Numbered from the stretch's first letter, positions 37,719-46,980 are shown. The stretch is 64,000 nt of DNA from Massilia arenae (GCF_008014745.1 NZ_VPFD01000004.1:309152-373151); one strand, 5' to 3'. Translations and numbers: made by a program. The notes: generated by a model from the sequence alone, not told the origin.

Positions 37719-38597
37719 ATGATCGACTATCTCATCGGCGTCGACGGCGGCGGCACCAATACCCGCGTGCGCCTGGCCGGGCGCGACGGCGCCGAACTGG
37801 CCACCGGCCGCAGCGGCGCTTCAGGCCTCGTCCATGGCATCGACAAAGCCTGGCGCGCGGTCGAGGAAGCCGCCGCCATGGCTTTTGCCGCGATCGGCAT
37901 CGACACGATTCCCCGCCACGCGTGCGCTATCGGCCTGGGCATGGCGGGCGTGCACAACAAGGAATGGGCGGCCGCCTTTCGCTCCGCCAATCCGGGCTAC
38001 GCGGCCCTGGCGCTCGATACCGACGGCTTCTCGACCCTGATGGGCGCCCATGGAGGCCGCCCTGGCGCCATCGTCGCGATCGGCACCGGCAGCGTGGGCG
38101 AAGCCCTGCGCGAGGACGGCACACGGGTCGAGGTCGGCGGCTGGGGCTTCCCCTCCGGCGACGAAGCCGGCGGCGCCTGGATGGGCCTGCGCGCGATCGC
38201 CCATGTCCAGCAGGTGCTCGACGGCCGCGCCGAAGGCGGCGCGCTGGCGCGCGACGTCATCGCTGCCTGCGGCGGCGGGCGCGACGCGATCCAGGTCTGG
38301 CTCGGCAAGGCATCCCAGACCGATTACGCGAGCCTGGCGCGCTTCGTGGTCGAACATGGCGCGCTCGACCCGGTGGCCGGCGCGATCCTCGAACAGGCCG
38401 GCCGCGAAGTGGCCACCATGGCGCGCGCGCTCGACCCCAGGGAAACCCTGCCGCTGTCCCTGTGCGGCGGCCTGGGCGACACGCTGCGCCTTTACCTGCC
38501 GGCCGAGACGCTGGCGCGTTGCAGCCCGCCCCATGGCGATTCGGCCCTGGGCGCGCTGCGCATGATCGAACTGCACCTGAAAGACACCCCGGCATGA
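37719..38597 (+). CDS. BadF/BadG-type N-acetylglucosamine kinase
   Basis: 292 residues of the ASKHA fold. The phosphate-1 motif is YLIGVDGGGTNTRVRLAG, the adenosine/phosphate-2 region AIVAIGTGSVGEALREDG, and WGFPSGDEAGGAWMGLRAIA is the BcrAD/BadFG motif of NAGK-type kinases. Given the operon, it most likely phosphorylates free GlcNAc to GlcNAc-6-P in the cytosol; glucosamine or MurNAc are alternatives. ATG 37719 is chosen; an upstream TTG would overlap the transcription start. Its stop overlaps the nagA start (ATGA). Confidence 0.88.
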   Translation: MIDYLIGVDGGGTNTRVRLAGRDGAELATGRSGASGLVHGIDKAWRAVEEAAAMAFAAIGIDTIPRHACAIGLGMAGVHNKEWAAAFRSANPGYAALALDTDGFSTLMGAHGGRPGAIVAIGTGSVGEALREDGTRVEVGGWGFPSGDEAGGAWMGLRAIAHVQQVLDGRAEGGALARDVIAACGGGRDAIQVWLGKASQTDYASLARFVVEHGALDPVAGAILEQAGREVATMARALDPRETLPLSLCGGLGDTLRLYLPAETLARCSPPHGDSALGALRMIELHLKDTPA

Positions 38598-39691
38598 CCC
38601 GCTCAATCAACGGCAATATCCTCACTCCCGACGGCTGGGTGCGCGGCACGCTGCGCTACGGCGCCCACATCGACGCCATCGACGGCGCCGCCGCCGATCC
38701 CGCATCCAACGGCGACGACTACATCCTGCCCGGCTTCATCGACGTGCACGTGCACGGCGGCGCCGGACGCGACATGATGGAAGGCGGCGACGCGCCGCAC
38801 GTGATCGCCGCCCTGCACGCCAAGCACGGCACCACCAGCCTGCTGGCCACCACCATGACCGCGCCGGTCGAGGACATCGACCGCGCCCTCGCCGCCATCG
38901 GCCAGGCCTGCGCCGCGCGCGGCAAGGGCGAAGCGCGCATCCTGGGCGTGCACCTGGAAGGCCCGTACATCAATTCCGGCAAGCTGGGCGCCCAGCCGCC
39001 GTATGCGCGCGAAGCCAGCCTCGATGAAGTGAAACGCTTCGACGCCCAGGCGCCGATGAAGCTGATCACGGTGGCGCCCGAGATCGACGGCCACATGGAG
39101 CTGGTGCGGGTACTGGCCGACGCCGGCATCCGGGTCCAGGTCGGCCACACCACCGGCAGCTACGAAGTCGGCGTCGACGCCCTCGCGCATGGCGCGGCCG
39201 GCTTCACCCACCTGTTCAACGCCATGCCCGGCCTGCACCACCGCGATCCCGGCATGGTCGGCGCGGCGCTGGCGCATGCCGAGTACGCCGAGATCATCCC
39301 CGACCTGCTGCACGTGCATCCGGGCGCGATCAGGACCGCGCTGCGCTGCATCCCCAAGCTGTTCTGCGTGACCGATTCGACCGCCGCCGCCGGCATGCCC
39401 GATGGCGAATACATGCTCGGTCGCCAGGTGGTCCACAAATGCATGGGCGGCGTGCGCCTGGCCAACGGCAGCCTGGCGGGCAGCACGCTCACCATGGACC
39501 AGGCGCTGCGCAACCTGGTCAGCATCGGCCTGTCGATCGAAGACGCCAGCCGCCGCGTATCCACCAATGCCGCCGACTACCTCGGCGAAACCCTGCGTGG
39601 CCGCCTGGCGCCGGGCTGCCATGCCGACTTCGTGGTCCTGGACCGCGACCTGAACATCAAAGCCGTCCATATCGAAGGAGAAGTCCTGTGA
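38594..39691 (+). CDS. nagA: N-acetylglucosamine-6-phosphate deacetylase
   Basis: 365 residues. Deacetylates GlcNAc-6-P to GlcN-6-P. Amidohydrolase metal ligands are visible in GFIDVHVHGGAGRDMMEGGD, LGVHLEGPYIN (glutamate), VGHTTGSYE (histidine), FTHLFNAMPGLHHRDPGMVG (second histidine) and the catalytic aspartate in FCVTDSTAAAGMPDG. Overlaps both neighbours by four bases (ATGA and GTGA), so the three genes are translationally coupled. Confidence 0.96.
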   Translation: MTRSINGNILTPDGWVRGTLRYGAHIDAIDGAAADPASNGDDYILPGFIDVHVHGGAGRDMMEGGDAPHVIAALHAKHGTTSLLATTMTAPVEDIDRALAAIGQACAARGKGEARILGVHLEGPYINSGKLGAQPPYAREASLDEVKRFDAQAPMKLITVAPEIDGHMELVRVLADAGIRVQVGHTTGSYEVGVDALAHGAAGFTHLFNAMPGLHHRDPGMVGAALAHAEYAEIIPDLLHVHPGAIRTALRCIPKLFCVTDSTAAAGMPDGEYMLGRQVVHKCMGGVRLANGSLAGSTLTMDQALRNLVSIGLSIEDASRRVSTNAADYLGETLRGRLAPGCHADFVVLDRDLNIKAVHIEGEVL

Positions 39692-40725
39692 CCACCGCCA
39701 CCACCCCGTCACTCATGCTGCAGGAGGCCTTGTCGGCCGCCGATTGCATCGCCCACCAGCTGACCCAGGACGTGGAGCGCTACGCCGAGCTGGGCGCGAA
39801 GCTGCGCGCCACGCAGCTGCACAGCGCGGTGACGGTGGCGCGCGGCAGCTCGGACCACGCTTCCAACTACCTGGCCTACCTGATCATGGCGCGCATGGGC
39901 CGCCTGGTGACCTCGCTGCCGATGTCGCTCATCACCCTGTATAAATCGCCGATCGTCGCGCGCGACACGCTGGCGGTGGCGATCTCGCAATCGGGCCAGA
40001 GCCCCGACGTGGTCGAACCGATCCGCTACTTCCGCGATGGCGGCGCCACCACCGTGGCCCTGGTCAACGACCCCGCATCGCCGCTGGCCGACGCCGCCGA
40101 ATGGACCATGCCGCTGCATGCCGGTCCCGAGAAAAGCGTGGCCGCGACCAAGAGCTTCATCGCCAGCCTGGTGGCCGGCGCGCGCCTGGTCGCCGACTGG
40201 CAGGATGACAAAGAACTGAAAAACGGCATCGCCGCCCTGCCCGACGCGTTGCGCGCCGCCACCGAAGTGGACTGGTCGGCCGCGATCGAGGTGCTGGCGC
40301 CGGCCCGCAACATCATGGTCGTGGGTCGCGGCATCAGCTTCCCGCTGGCGCTCGAATCCTCGCTCAAGTTCAAGGAAACCTCGGCGCTGCAGGCCGAGGC
40401 CTTCTCCGGCGCCGAGATCAAGCACGGCCCGATGGCCCTGATCGAGGAAGGCTACCCGTTGCTGGTCTACGCCACCCGCGGCCCGACCCAGGCCGGCCTG
40501 GTGGCCCTGGCCGACGAGATGCGCGGGCGCGGCGCGCGCGTGCTGCTGGCGGCGCCCGCCGACGTCGCCAGCCGCGACCTGACGCTACCCACCGCCGCCA
40601 TCCCCGACCTCGACCCGATCGCGGCGGTGCAGGCCTTTTATACGATGGCGGCGAAGCTGTCGGCCACGCGCGGCATGAATCCGGACCAGCCACGCCACCT
40701 GAGCAAGGTCACCAAGACCAACTGA
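39688..40725 (+). CDS. SIS-domain glucosamine-6-phosphate deaminase (NagB-II type)
   Basis: 345 residues from GTG 39688, with AAGGAG upstream inside nagA. Two SIS domains: HSAVTVARGSSDHASNYLAY with AVAISQSGQSPDVVEPIRYF, and IMVVGRGISFPLALESSLKF with KETSALQAEAFSGAEIKHGP. It resembles the isomerase half of GlmS without the glutaminase domain, as in NagB-II of Shewanella-type pathways, which converts GlcN-6-P to fructose-6-P and ammonia. The operon setting supports this role. No classical NagB gene is in the window. Confidence 0.9.
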   Translation: MTTATTPSLMLQEALSAADCIAHQLTQDVERYAELGAKLRATQLHSAVTVARGSSDHASNYLAYLIMARMGRLVTSLPMSLITLYKSPIVARDTLAVAISQSGQSPDVVEPIRYFRDGGATTVALVNDPASPLADAAEWTMPLHAGPEKSVAATKSFIASLVAGARLVADWQDDKELKNGIAALPDALRAATEVDWSAAIEVLAPARNIMVVGRGISFPLALESSLKFKETSALQAEAFSGAEIKHGPMALIEEGYPLLVYATRGPTQAGLVALADEMRGRGARVLLAAPADVASRDLTLPTAAIPDLDPIAAVQAFYTMAAKLSATRGMNPDQPRHLSKVTKTN

Positions 40726-40736
40726 CGACGAATCTT

Positions 40737-42245
40737 ATGTCCCGCACCAAGACTGATTACCTCGGCCTGGCCGGCCAATTGATGATGGTGCGCCTGTTCG
40801 GCACCGAGCTCGATGCCGACACCGACGCCTTCCTGCGCAGCCACCAGATCGGCGGCGTGTGCCTGTTCCGCCAGAACATGGTGGACGCCGCCCAGTTAAC
40901 CGGCTTCACCGGCGCCCTGGTGGACGCGATGGGCCCGCGTGCGCTGGTCGCACTCGACCAGGAAGGCGGCGCCGTGGTGCGCTCGACCTGGGTGCCGGCG
41001 CCGCCGAGCGCGATGGCGCTGGGCGCCGCCAACGATCCGCAACTGGCGCGCGAAGTCGGCGCGGCGGTGGCGCGCGCGGTGCGCGCACTGGGCTTCAACT
41101 GGAACTTCGCGCCGGTGCTGGACCTGAACAACAACCCGGACAATCCCGTCATTGCCGAGCGCTCGTTCGGCGCCGACCCCGAGCAGGCCACCCGCATTGC
41201 GGTGGCCTGGATGGAAGGCAGCGAGAGCGAAGGCGTGGCCTGCTGCGTCAAGCACTTCCCCGGCCACGGCGACACCCACGTCGATTCGCACCGCGACCTG
41301 CCGCACGTGGACAAGCCGCGCGCGGAGCTGGAACGCTTCGAGTTCGCGCCGTTCCGTATCGCCGCCAGGGCGGCAACCCCGGCGCCGGCAGTCATGACGG
41401 CCCACATCGTCTATCCCGCACTGGACCCGGTCAATCCGGCCACGATGTCGCGCGCCATCCTCACCGGCGTGCTGCGCGAGGAATTCGGCTACGACGGCGT
41501 GATCATTACCGACGGCATGGACATGCATGCGATCGCGCACCGCTACGACGCCGGCCAGGCCGCCGTCAATGCGCTGGTGGCGGGCGCCGACATGGTGATG
41601 GCGATCGGCACCCGCGCGACCCAGGTCGACACCGTGCACGCGATCGCCGCGGCGATCCGCGACGGCGTGTTGCCGCTGCCTGAAGTCGAGGCCAAGCTGG
41701 CGCGTCTTGCCAGGCTGGCGGACGCGCATCCCGCGCGCGCCATCGCCTACGTCCGCGAACAGGACGACCGCGCATTGATGGCGCGCGCCTGGCGCGCCGG
41801 CCTGACCGAACTCGGCCGGCCGCAACGGCCCGCACGCGGCAGCCGCGTGCGCCTGGTCGCGCGCGCCGACGTGGTCAGCGACGGCATCTCGGAAGCCGGC
41901 GTGCCGGCGGACCGCATCGCCGAGGCGCTGGGGACCTTGTATGACGTCGAACTCGTCACCTTCGCCGACAGCGAAAACTTCGACTGGTCGGCCCTGCCGC
42001 AGGACGGGCGCTTCACGATCCTGGCCTCGACCGCGCGCCGCCGCTATGGTCCGAACGCGCGCGCCGGCTGGCGCCCCGACCTGCACCTGGCCCTGTGGAA
42101 CCCCTACCAGGCGCTGGATTTCCCGGCTCCGGCCCTGATGAGCTATGGCTTCGCTCCGCCCGCACTGGAGGCGGCCATGGCCTGGCTGGCTGGTGAGATC
42201 GGGGCGCCAGGCACCTGCCCGGTGCCCGGCTTCGACCGTGCCTGA
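40737..42245 (+). CDS. nagZ: Beta-N-acetylhexosaminidase, GH3 (NagZ-like)
   Basis: 502 residues, no signal peptide, so cytosolic. GH3 core: GGVCLFRQNMVDAAQLTGFT, DQEGGAVVRSTWVPAPPSAM, and the NagZ signature KHFPGHGDTHVDSHRDLPHV with the His-Asp-type acid/base loop; the nucleophile aspartate is in VIITDGMDMHAIAHRYD. It would release GlcNAc from GlcNAc-anhydromuropeptides. It is longer than E. coli NagZ (about 340) by a C-terminal GH3-C-like domain from about residue 350. Eleven bases after the deaminase gene, hence in the same operon. Confidence 0.93.
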   Translation: MSRTKTDYLGLAGQLMMVRLFGTELDADTDAFLRSHQIGGVCLFRQNMVDAAQLTGFTGALVDAMGPRALVALDQEGGAVVRSTWVPAPPSAMALGAANDPQLAREVGAAVARAVRALGFNWNFAPVLDLNNNPDNPVIAERSFGADPEQATRIAVAWMEGSESEGVACCVKHFPGHGDTHVDSHRDLPHVDKPRAELERFEFAPFRIAARAATPAPAVMTAHIVYPALDPVNPATMSRAILTGVLREEFGYDGVIITDGMDMHAIAHRYDAGQAAVNALVAGADMVMAIGTRATQVDTVHAIAAAIRDGVLPLPEVEAKLARLARLADAHPARAIAYVREQDDRALMARAWRAGLTELGRPQRPARGSRVRLVARADVVSDGISEAGVPADRIAEALGTLYDVELVTFADSENFDWSALPQDGRFTILASTARRRYGPNARAGWRPDLHLALWNPYQALDFPAPALMSYGFAPPALEAAMAWLAGEIGAPGTCPVPGFDRA

Positions 42246-42369
42246 CCTGGTAAACGACAGCACGCCGCCAACGACGAGGTAACGCGATGTAACGACGCTG
42301 GGCGCGCCCGCGGGCTCTACGGCACAATTGGCGAGCCAGAAAATGGCTGACTATGGGACAATGCACGCT

Positions 42370-42398
42370 TTGTCCGAGATTGGCATTTTTGCTATATT
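42370..42398 (+). promoter_or_regulatory. Promoter of the TPR protein gene
   Basis: TTGTCC (42370-42375) and TATATT (42393-42398) are spaced 17 bp, giving a leader of about 70 bases before ATG 42473. Confidence 0.6.
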
Positions 42399-42472
42399 GG
42401 TGAAAATGCGTAGCGAAAGAACGTGCCGAAAGCGCGCTTCGTCGATTTTTTGTCTAGATAGAAGGATACAGA

Positions 42473-43747
42473 ATGTCCCAACTCCGTCTTGCCCGCCTCT
42501 GCCTGATGCTGGCCGCCGTCGGCCTCTCGGCCCCGGCCCTGACCACCGCCGTCCATGCGCAAGAGAAGCCCGCCGCCGCCGCCGCGCCGGCGGACACCGT
42601 CCGCCCAGAGCTGTTCAAGCTGCTCGACCCGGCCGCGATCAAGCCGCTGATGGATGCAAAGAATTACGCCGAAGTGCAGAACCGCGTGCAGCAGGCCGAA
42701 GCTTTCCCGAACCGCACGCCATACGAAGACTACGTCGTCAACCGCATGAAGCTGTCGGTGGGCTCGGCGACCAACAATAACGAGATCGCCATGCCGGCGC
42801 TAGAAGCCGTGATCAATTCCGGCCGCCTGCAAGGCCAGGAACAGGCCGACTTCATCCTGGCCCTGGGCAATATGCACTACAACGCCAAGGACTACGCGAA
42901 GGCGATCGAGTGGTTCAAGCGCTACCAGAAGGAAAGCCCGACTCCTGAAAAAGTCACGTCTTCGCTGATCCGCGCCCATTACCTGGGCGGCGACTTCGCC
43001 AGCGCCAAGACGGCCCTGCTGCCGGCGATCGAAGCGACCGAGAAAGCCGGCCAGAAGCCAAGCGAGGAAGACCTGCGCCTGCTGGCCTCGTCGGCCAACA
43101 AGGTCAAGGATGACGCCGGCTACCTGGTCGCGCTGGAAAAACTGGTCGCCCACTACCCGAACGACGACTTCTGGACCGACGTCCTGAACCGCGGCGTGGC
43201 GCGCAAGTCCGGCTTCGATCCGCAGACCAATATGATCAACGTGTACCGCCTGGAAGCGGCCACCGTCAAGAAGATGGCGCCGGAAGAATACGTCGACCTG
43301 GCCGAGCTGGCGCTGCGCGACGGCTTCCCGACCGAAGCCAAGAAGGCCATGGACGCCGGCTACGCCGCCGGCGTGCTGGGCCAGGGTTCGAACGCGAAGT
43401 CCCACGCCGCCCTGCGCGACAAGGCGACCAAGGGCGCGGCCGACGATGCCAAGAACATCGCCGCCGGCGAAGCCTCGGCCTCAAAGGCGAAGACCGGCGC
43501 CGGCCTGGTCAACCTGGGCTGGGCTTACGCCACCATGGACCAGGGCGACAAGGGTGTCGGCTTCATCCAGCAAGGCATCGCCAAGGGCGGCCTGAAGAAC
43601 CCTGAAGAAGCCAAGCTGCGCCTGGGCATGGCGCAGGCGCTGGCCGGCAAGAAAGCCGAAGCCATCCAGACCTTCGGAACCGTCAAGGGCGGTGGCGGCG
43701 CCGGCGACCTGGCGAAATACTGGATCGTTCACCTGAACCAGAAGTAA
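42473..43747 (+). CDS. Periplasmic TPR-repeat protein
   Basis: 424 residues. Signal peptide (LCLMLAAVGLSAPALTTAVH, cleaved near AQ). Helical repeats of tetratricopeptide type, e.g. QADFILALGNMHYNAKDYAK followed by AIEWFKRYQKESPTPEKVTS, and GLVNLGWAYATMDQGDKGVG near the C terminus. RBS AAGGA precedes ATG 42473. Role unknown; such proteins often act as scaffolds in the periplasm. Strong terminator follows, and the IS lies directly after that terminator. Confidence 0.85.
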   Translation: MSQLRLARLCLMLAAVGLSAPALTTAVHAQEKPAAAAAPADTVRPELFKLLDPAAIKPLMDAKNYAEVQNRVQQAEAFPNRTPYEDYVVNRMKLSVGSATNNNEIAMPALEAVINSGRLQGQEQADFILALGNMHYNAKDYAKAIEWFKRYQKESPTPEKVTSSLIRAHYLGGDFASAKTALLPAIEATEKAGQKPSEEDLRLLASSANKVKDDAGYLVALEKLVAHYPNDDFWTDVLNRGVARKSGFDPQTNMINVYRLEAATVKKMAPEEYVDLAELALRDGFPTEAKKAMDAGYAAGVLGQGSNAKSHAALRDKATKGAADDAKNIAAGEASASKAKTGAGLVNLGWAYATMDQGDKGVGFIQQGIAKGGLKNPEEAKLRLGMAQALAGKKAEAIQTFGTVKGGGGAGDLAKYWIVHLNQK

Positions 43748-43775
43748 TCCCTCGTTTTACGATGGACCCGCGAAA

Positions 43776-43808
43776 GCGGGCCGGGCTCGCTGCCCGGCCC
43801 GCTTTTTT
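43776..43808 (+). terminator. Terminator of TPR protein gene
   Basis: GCGGGCCGGG pairs with CCCGGCCCGC, followed by six T residues (43803-43808). The left end of the IS begins five bases later. Confidence 0.93.
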
Positions 43809-43900
43809 CGTAGGCGCTGTCATCGTTAAATATGGATGAGCATTGAACTGCTGAGCTGATCCGCGGTCCAATCCCAGTCGCCATCGATCGGGAGCGCACG

Positions 43901-44902
43901 ATGAAAGCGCCGAACTTTGAGAAGCTGTTCGCGCAGCTGGCGCTGCTGAACCAGCCGCAGCGCCAGCAAGTACTCGCCGCTCTGCATCCGGCTGCCGGGC
44001 TCGACCGGGTGGTTGCCCTCATCGACGAGATCCGGTCGAAGGGGCGGCGCTGTCCGGATTGCGGCTACGAGCGTTGCCACCGGCATGGTCACGCTAATGA
44101 CCTGCAACGCTTTCGCTGTTGCGCATGCGGACGCACTTTCAATGACCTGACCGGTACGCCACTGGCGCGGCTCAGGCACAAGGGCAAGTGGCTCGATTAT
44201 CTGGACACGATCGTCGATTCGCGCACGGTCCGCTCTGCGGCCAAGCGGCTCGGCGTGCACCCCAACACCACTTTTCGCTGGCGCCACCGCTTTCTCGACC
44301 GGGTTAAGGACGACCGGCCCGAGCGCCTGCTCGGCATCGTCGAGGCCGACGAAACGTTCCTGCTCGAATCGCAGAAGGGTTCACGCAAGCTCGATCGCAA
44401 GCCGCGCAAGCGCGGCGGCAGGGCGGCCCTGCAGCCGCGCAAGCGCGGCGGCAGGGCGGCCCTGCGCGGAATTTCGCATCACCTCGACTGCATCCTGGTG
44501 GCGCGCGACCGCAGCGGGCAGACCATCGATGCCATCACCGGCCGCGGCGCCTTGAAGGTGGCCCAACTGGTCAAGCATCTGCTGCCGAAACTCGATCCCC
44601 AGGCGCTGCTGGTCACTGACGCCAACGCCGTCTATCCCCCCTTCGCCCGCGCCCATGGCATCGCCCACTAGGCTGTCAATCTCAGCGCTGGCGAGCGAGT
44701 CCGCAACGGCGCCGAGGCGGCCATCCACGTTCAAAATGTCAACGCCTATCACCGGCGCTTCAAGGAATGGCTGGCGCGTTTCCATGGCGTGGCGTCACGC
44801 TGGTTACTCAACTACCTGGGCTGGCATTGGGCGCTCGATGGCGGCCGAGTCACTTCCGTCGAGCAATTGCTGCGTATTGCATTCGGGGTCATCAACAGCT
44901 AA
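43901..44902 (+). pseudogene. IS1595-type transposase interrupted by a nonsense codon
   Basis: Intact transposase would be 333 residues. The N-terminal zinc ribbon (CPDCGYERC, CCACG) and helix-turn-helix lead to the ISXO2 DDE domain: EADETFLLESQKGS holds the first acidic residue and VTDANAVYPPF the second. An in-frame TAG at 44669-44671 cuts it at 257 codons; the frame then continues in family-like sequence ([31 protein letters not shown]) to TAA at 44900-44902. A single GAG-to-TAG change explains this. A 33-bp in-frame tandem duplication (PRKRGGRAALQ/PRKRGGRAALR, 44402-44467) lies in the middle. Probably inactive. Confidence 0.92.
44402..44467 (+). repeat. 33-bp tandem duplication inside the transposase gene
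   Basis: Two units, 44402-44434 and 44435-44467, identical except for the last two bases, encode PRKRGGRAALQ and PRKRGGRAALR. Recent slippage or duplication is likely. Confidence 0.9.
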
Positions 44903-45039
44903 CGATGACAGCGCCTTCTCGTATGGACGGTTCATCCTGTCCCGCTGCCGGCCGGCGGTTTTACCCGCCCAAGGTGCGCCCCCGTACATTAATGCCCCCG
45001 AGCCCGTCCGATAATTGCATTATTTGCATCGGAGGCAGC

Positions 45040-46110
45040 ATGACCACGGTACGCAAGGGCCAGGCGCCCGCCAAGCTGGGACGCAACGAATTCCACCTGC
45101 GCTTTCGCAAGGCCTTCCAGGACCCCGGCTACGAAACGCTCGACCGCGAACTGGCGGCAATCGAGGACGTGGCCTGGGACGCGTACCAGGACGGCCGCAA
45201 GGCCCCGCACACGGTCAAGGCCGGTCCCGGCTTCGCCGACCCCGGCTACGACCTGTCGGTCGAATGGAAAGAGGCGCGCGACCGCCTGCTCGGCGCCGAG
45301 CGGCACCAGAAGGATCCCGACTCGCGCAACCGCATCCTCCTCATCAACGCCTCGGCCCGCAACGACGGCACCTGTCCCGGCGAGATCTCCAAGAGCTGGC
45401 GCATGACGCAGATGGCCAAGGACGTGTTGATGGAACAGGGCTTCGAGGCCGACGTGCTCGACCTCTCCCTGCTCAATTCCGACTACGACCGCCACATCCA
45501 CCCGTGCAAGGGCTGCGTGTCGACCGCGATGCCGCTGTGCCACTGGCCGTGCAGCTGCTACCCGAACCACGCCGAGCGCCAGGTCAACGACTGGATGAAC
45601 GAGATCTACGAGCGCTGGGTGCTGGCCCATGGCGTCATCATCATCACCCCGGTCTACTGGTACCAGACCCCGGCGGTATTGAAACTGATGATCGACCGCC
45701 TGGTCTGCGCCGATGGCGGCAATCCCGACCCGACGTCGACCCACGGCAAGGACGCCGAAGCGGCCAAGCAGATCGAGCGCGACGGCTGGGATTATCCGAA
45801 ACACCTGGCCGGCCGCGCCTTCGGCCTGCTGGTGCACGGCGATGTGGCCGGCATCGAGGGCACGCGGCGCTCGCTGTCGGACTGGCTTGAATGGATGGGC
45901 CTGATCAACTCGGGCAGTTTCGGCCAGCTCGACCGCTACATCGGCTATTACGAATCGTATGCCGACAGCCACGAGACCTTCGACAAGGACACCGCGGTGC
46001 AGGAAGAGACGCGCAACGTGGCGCGCGCGGTGGCCACCGCCGTGCGCGAAGTGCGCGCGGGCCGGGTCGCCGTGGTCAGCCAGCCCTTGAAGGATCCGCG
46101 TCCGAAATGA
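45040..46110 (+). CDS. Flavodoxin-fold NAD(P)H-dependent oxidoreductase
   Basis: 356 residues from ATG 45040 with GGAGG six bases upstream. The first about 100 residues are an uncharacterised extension (LGRNEFHLRFRKAFQDPGYE, then VEWKEARDRLLGAERHQKDP). The flavodoxin-like domain follows: ILLINASARNDGTCPGEISK is the FMN phosphate loop, and IIITPVYWYQTPAVLKLMID is the second FMN-contact segment. A cysteine-rich stretch, HPCKGCVSTAMPLCHWPCSC, lies between them and could bind metal or an Fe-S cluster. Role unknown, perhaps quinone or nitro reduction. It follows the IS directly. Confidence 0.8.
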   Translation: MTTVRKGQAPAKLGRNEFHLRFRKAFQDPGYETLDRELAAIEDVAWDAYQDGRKAPHTVKAGPGFADPGYDLSVEWKEARDRLLGAERHQKDPDSRNRILLINASARNDGTCPGEISKSWRMTQMAKDVLMEQGFEADVLDLSLLNSDYDRHIHPCKGCVSTAMPLCHWPCSCYPNHAERQVNDWMNEIYERWVLAHGVIIITPVYWYQTPAVLKLMIDRLVCADGGNPDPTSTHGKDAEAAKQIERDGWDYPKHLAGRAFGLLVHGDVAGIEGTRRSLSDWLEWMGLINSGSFGQLDRYIGYYESYADSHETFDKDTAVQEETRNVARAVATAVREVRAGRVAVVSQPLKDPRPK

Positions 46111-46162
46111 CCGCCGGCCCGGCCTGCGGTATCATTTCCGGTCCACTGACTCTGCCCGCCGC

Positions 46163-46921
46163 ATGAATCCCCTCGTCCAGCTGATGCACGACGCCGCCAA
46201 GGCCAGCCTCGCCGCCGGCGCCGGCAAGCTGCCGCTCTACCAGCAACTACAGCGTGCGCTGCGCCAGGCGATCGACAACGGCGTCTACGGCCCCTCGAGC
46301 GCCCTGCCCGCCGAGCGCCAGCTGGCGCTGGAGCTGGGCATCTCGCGCATCACGGTGCGCAAGGCGATCGACAGCCTGGTCGACGACGGTCTATTGGTGC
46401 GGCGCGCCGGTTCCGGCAATTTTCTCAACACGCGCATCGAAAAGAATTTCGCCAAGCTGAGTTCGTTCTCGGAAGACATACGCGCCCGTGGGCGAGTGCC
46501 GAAAAGCAATTGGCTCAAGCGCTCGGAAGGCCTGGTCACGCCCGAGGAAGCGCTGCGCCTGCGGCTGTCGCCGGGCACGCCGGTGTACCGCTTCAACCGC
46601 CTGCGCTACGCCGACGATGCGCCAATGTGCCTGGAGTACGCGACCATCGCCGCCTTCGCCCTGCCCTCGCTCGACGCGGTGGGCGACTCGATGTACGAGG
46701 CGCTCGAGGCGACCGGCAACCGTCCGGTGCGCGCGCTGCAGCGCCTGTCGGCCCTGCTGCTGGGCGCCGAACAGGCGCGCCTGCTCGATGCGCGCGAGGG
46801 TGACGCCGGCCTGTGCGTGGAACGGCTGGGCTTCTTGCGCGACGGGCGCGCGGTGGAGTTTTGCCGCTCGTATTTTCGCGGCGATACCTATGATTTCGTG
46901 GCCGAGCTCACTGCAGCCTGA
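46163..46921 (+). CDS. GntR-family regulator with UTRA domain (HutC/NagR-like)
   Basis: 252 residues. Winged helix at about 25-90: LPLYQQLQRALRQAIDNGVY, LPAERQLALELGISRITVRK and DDGLLVRRAGSGNFLN. UTRA ligand domain from about 100 (FSEDIRARGRVPKSNWLKRS, VYRFNRLRYADDAPMCLEYA), with CRSYFRGDTYDFVAEL at the end. Members of this subfamily sense GlcNAc-6-P or GlcN-6-P (NagR, DasR), urocanate and others. The GlcNAc operon 4 kb upstream makes it a plausible NagR; the gene stands alone, with an IS and an oxidoreductase in between. Confidence 0.9.
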   Translation: MNPLVQLMHDAAKASLAAGAGKLPLYQQLQRALRQAIDNGVYGPSSALPAERQLALELGISRITVRKAIDSLVDDGLLVRRAGSGNFLNTRIEKNFAKLSSFSEDIRARGRVPKSNWLKRSEGLVTPEEALRLRLSPGTPVYRFNRLRYADDAPMCLEYATIAAFALPSLDAVGDSMYEALEATGNRPVRALQRLSALLLGAEQARLLDAREGDAGLCVERLGFLRDGRAVEFCRSYFRGDTYDFVAELTAA

Positions 46922-46980
46922 TGCGTACAGCCTGATGAAATGATGCTAATCTGACCTTTTTTCACCACACGAGGACGATC

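Larger units (their letters stand above)
43813..44915 (+). mobile_element. IS1595-family (ISXO2-like) insertion sequence
   Basis: 1103 bp bounded by perfect 16-bp terminal inverted repeats: GGCGCTGTCATCGTTA at 43813-43828 and its complement at 44900-44915. Flanking octamers TTTTCGTA (43805-43812) and TTCTCGTA (44916-44923) differ at one position and are probably the 8-bp target duplication expected for this family. The target was the U-tract end of the TPR gene terminator. It carries one transposase gene, which is interrupted. Confidence 0.93.
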
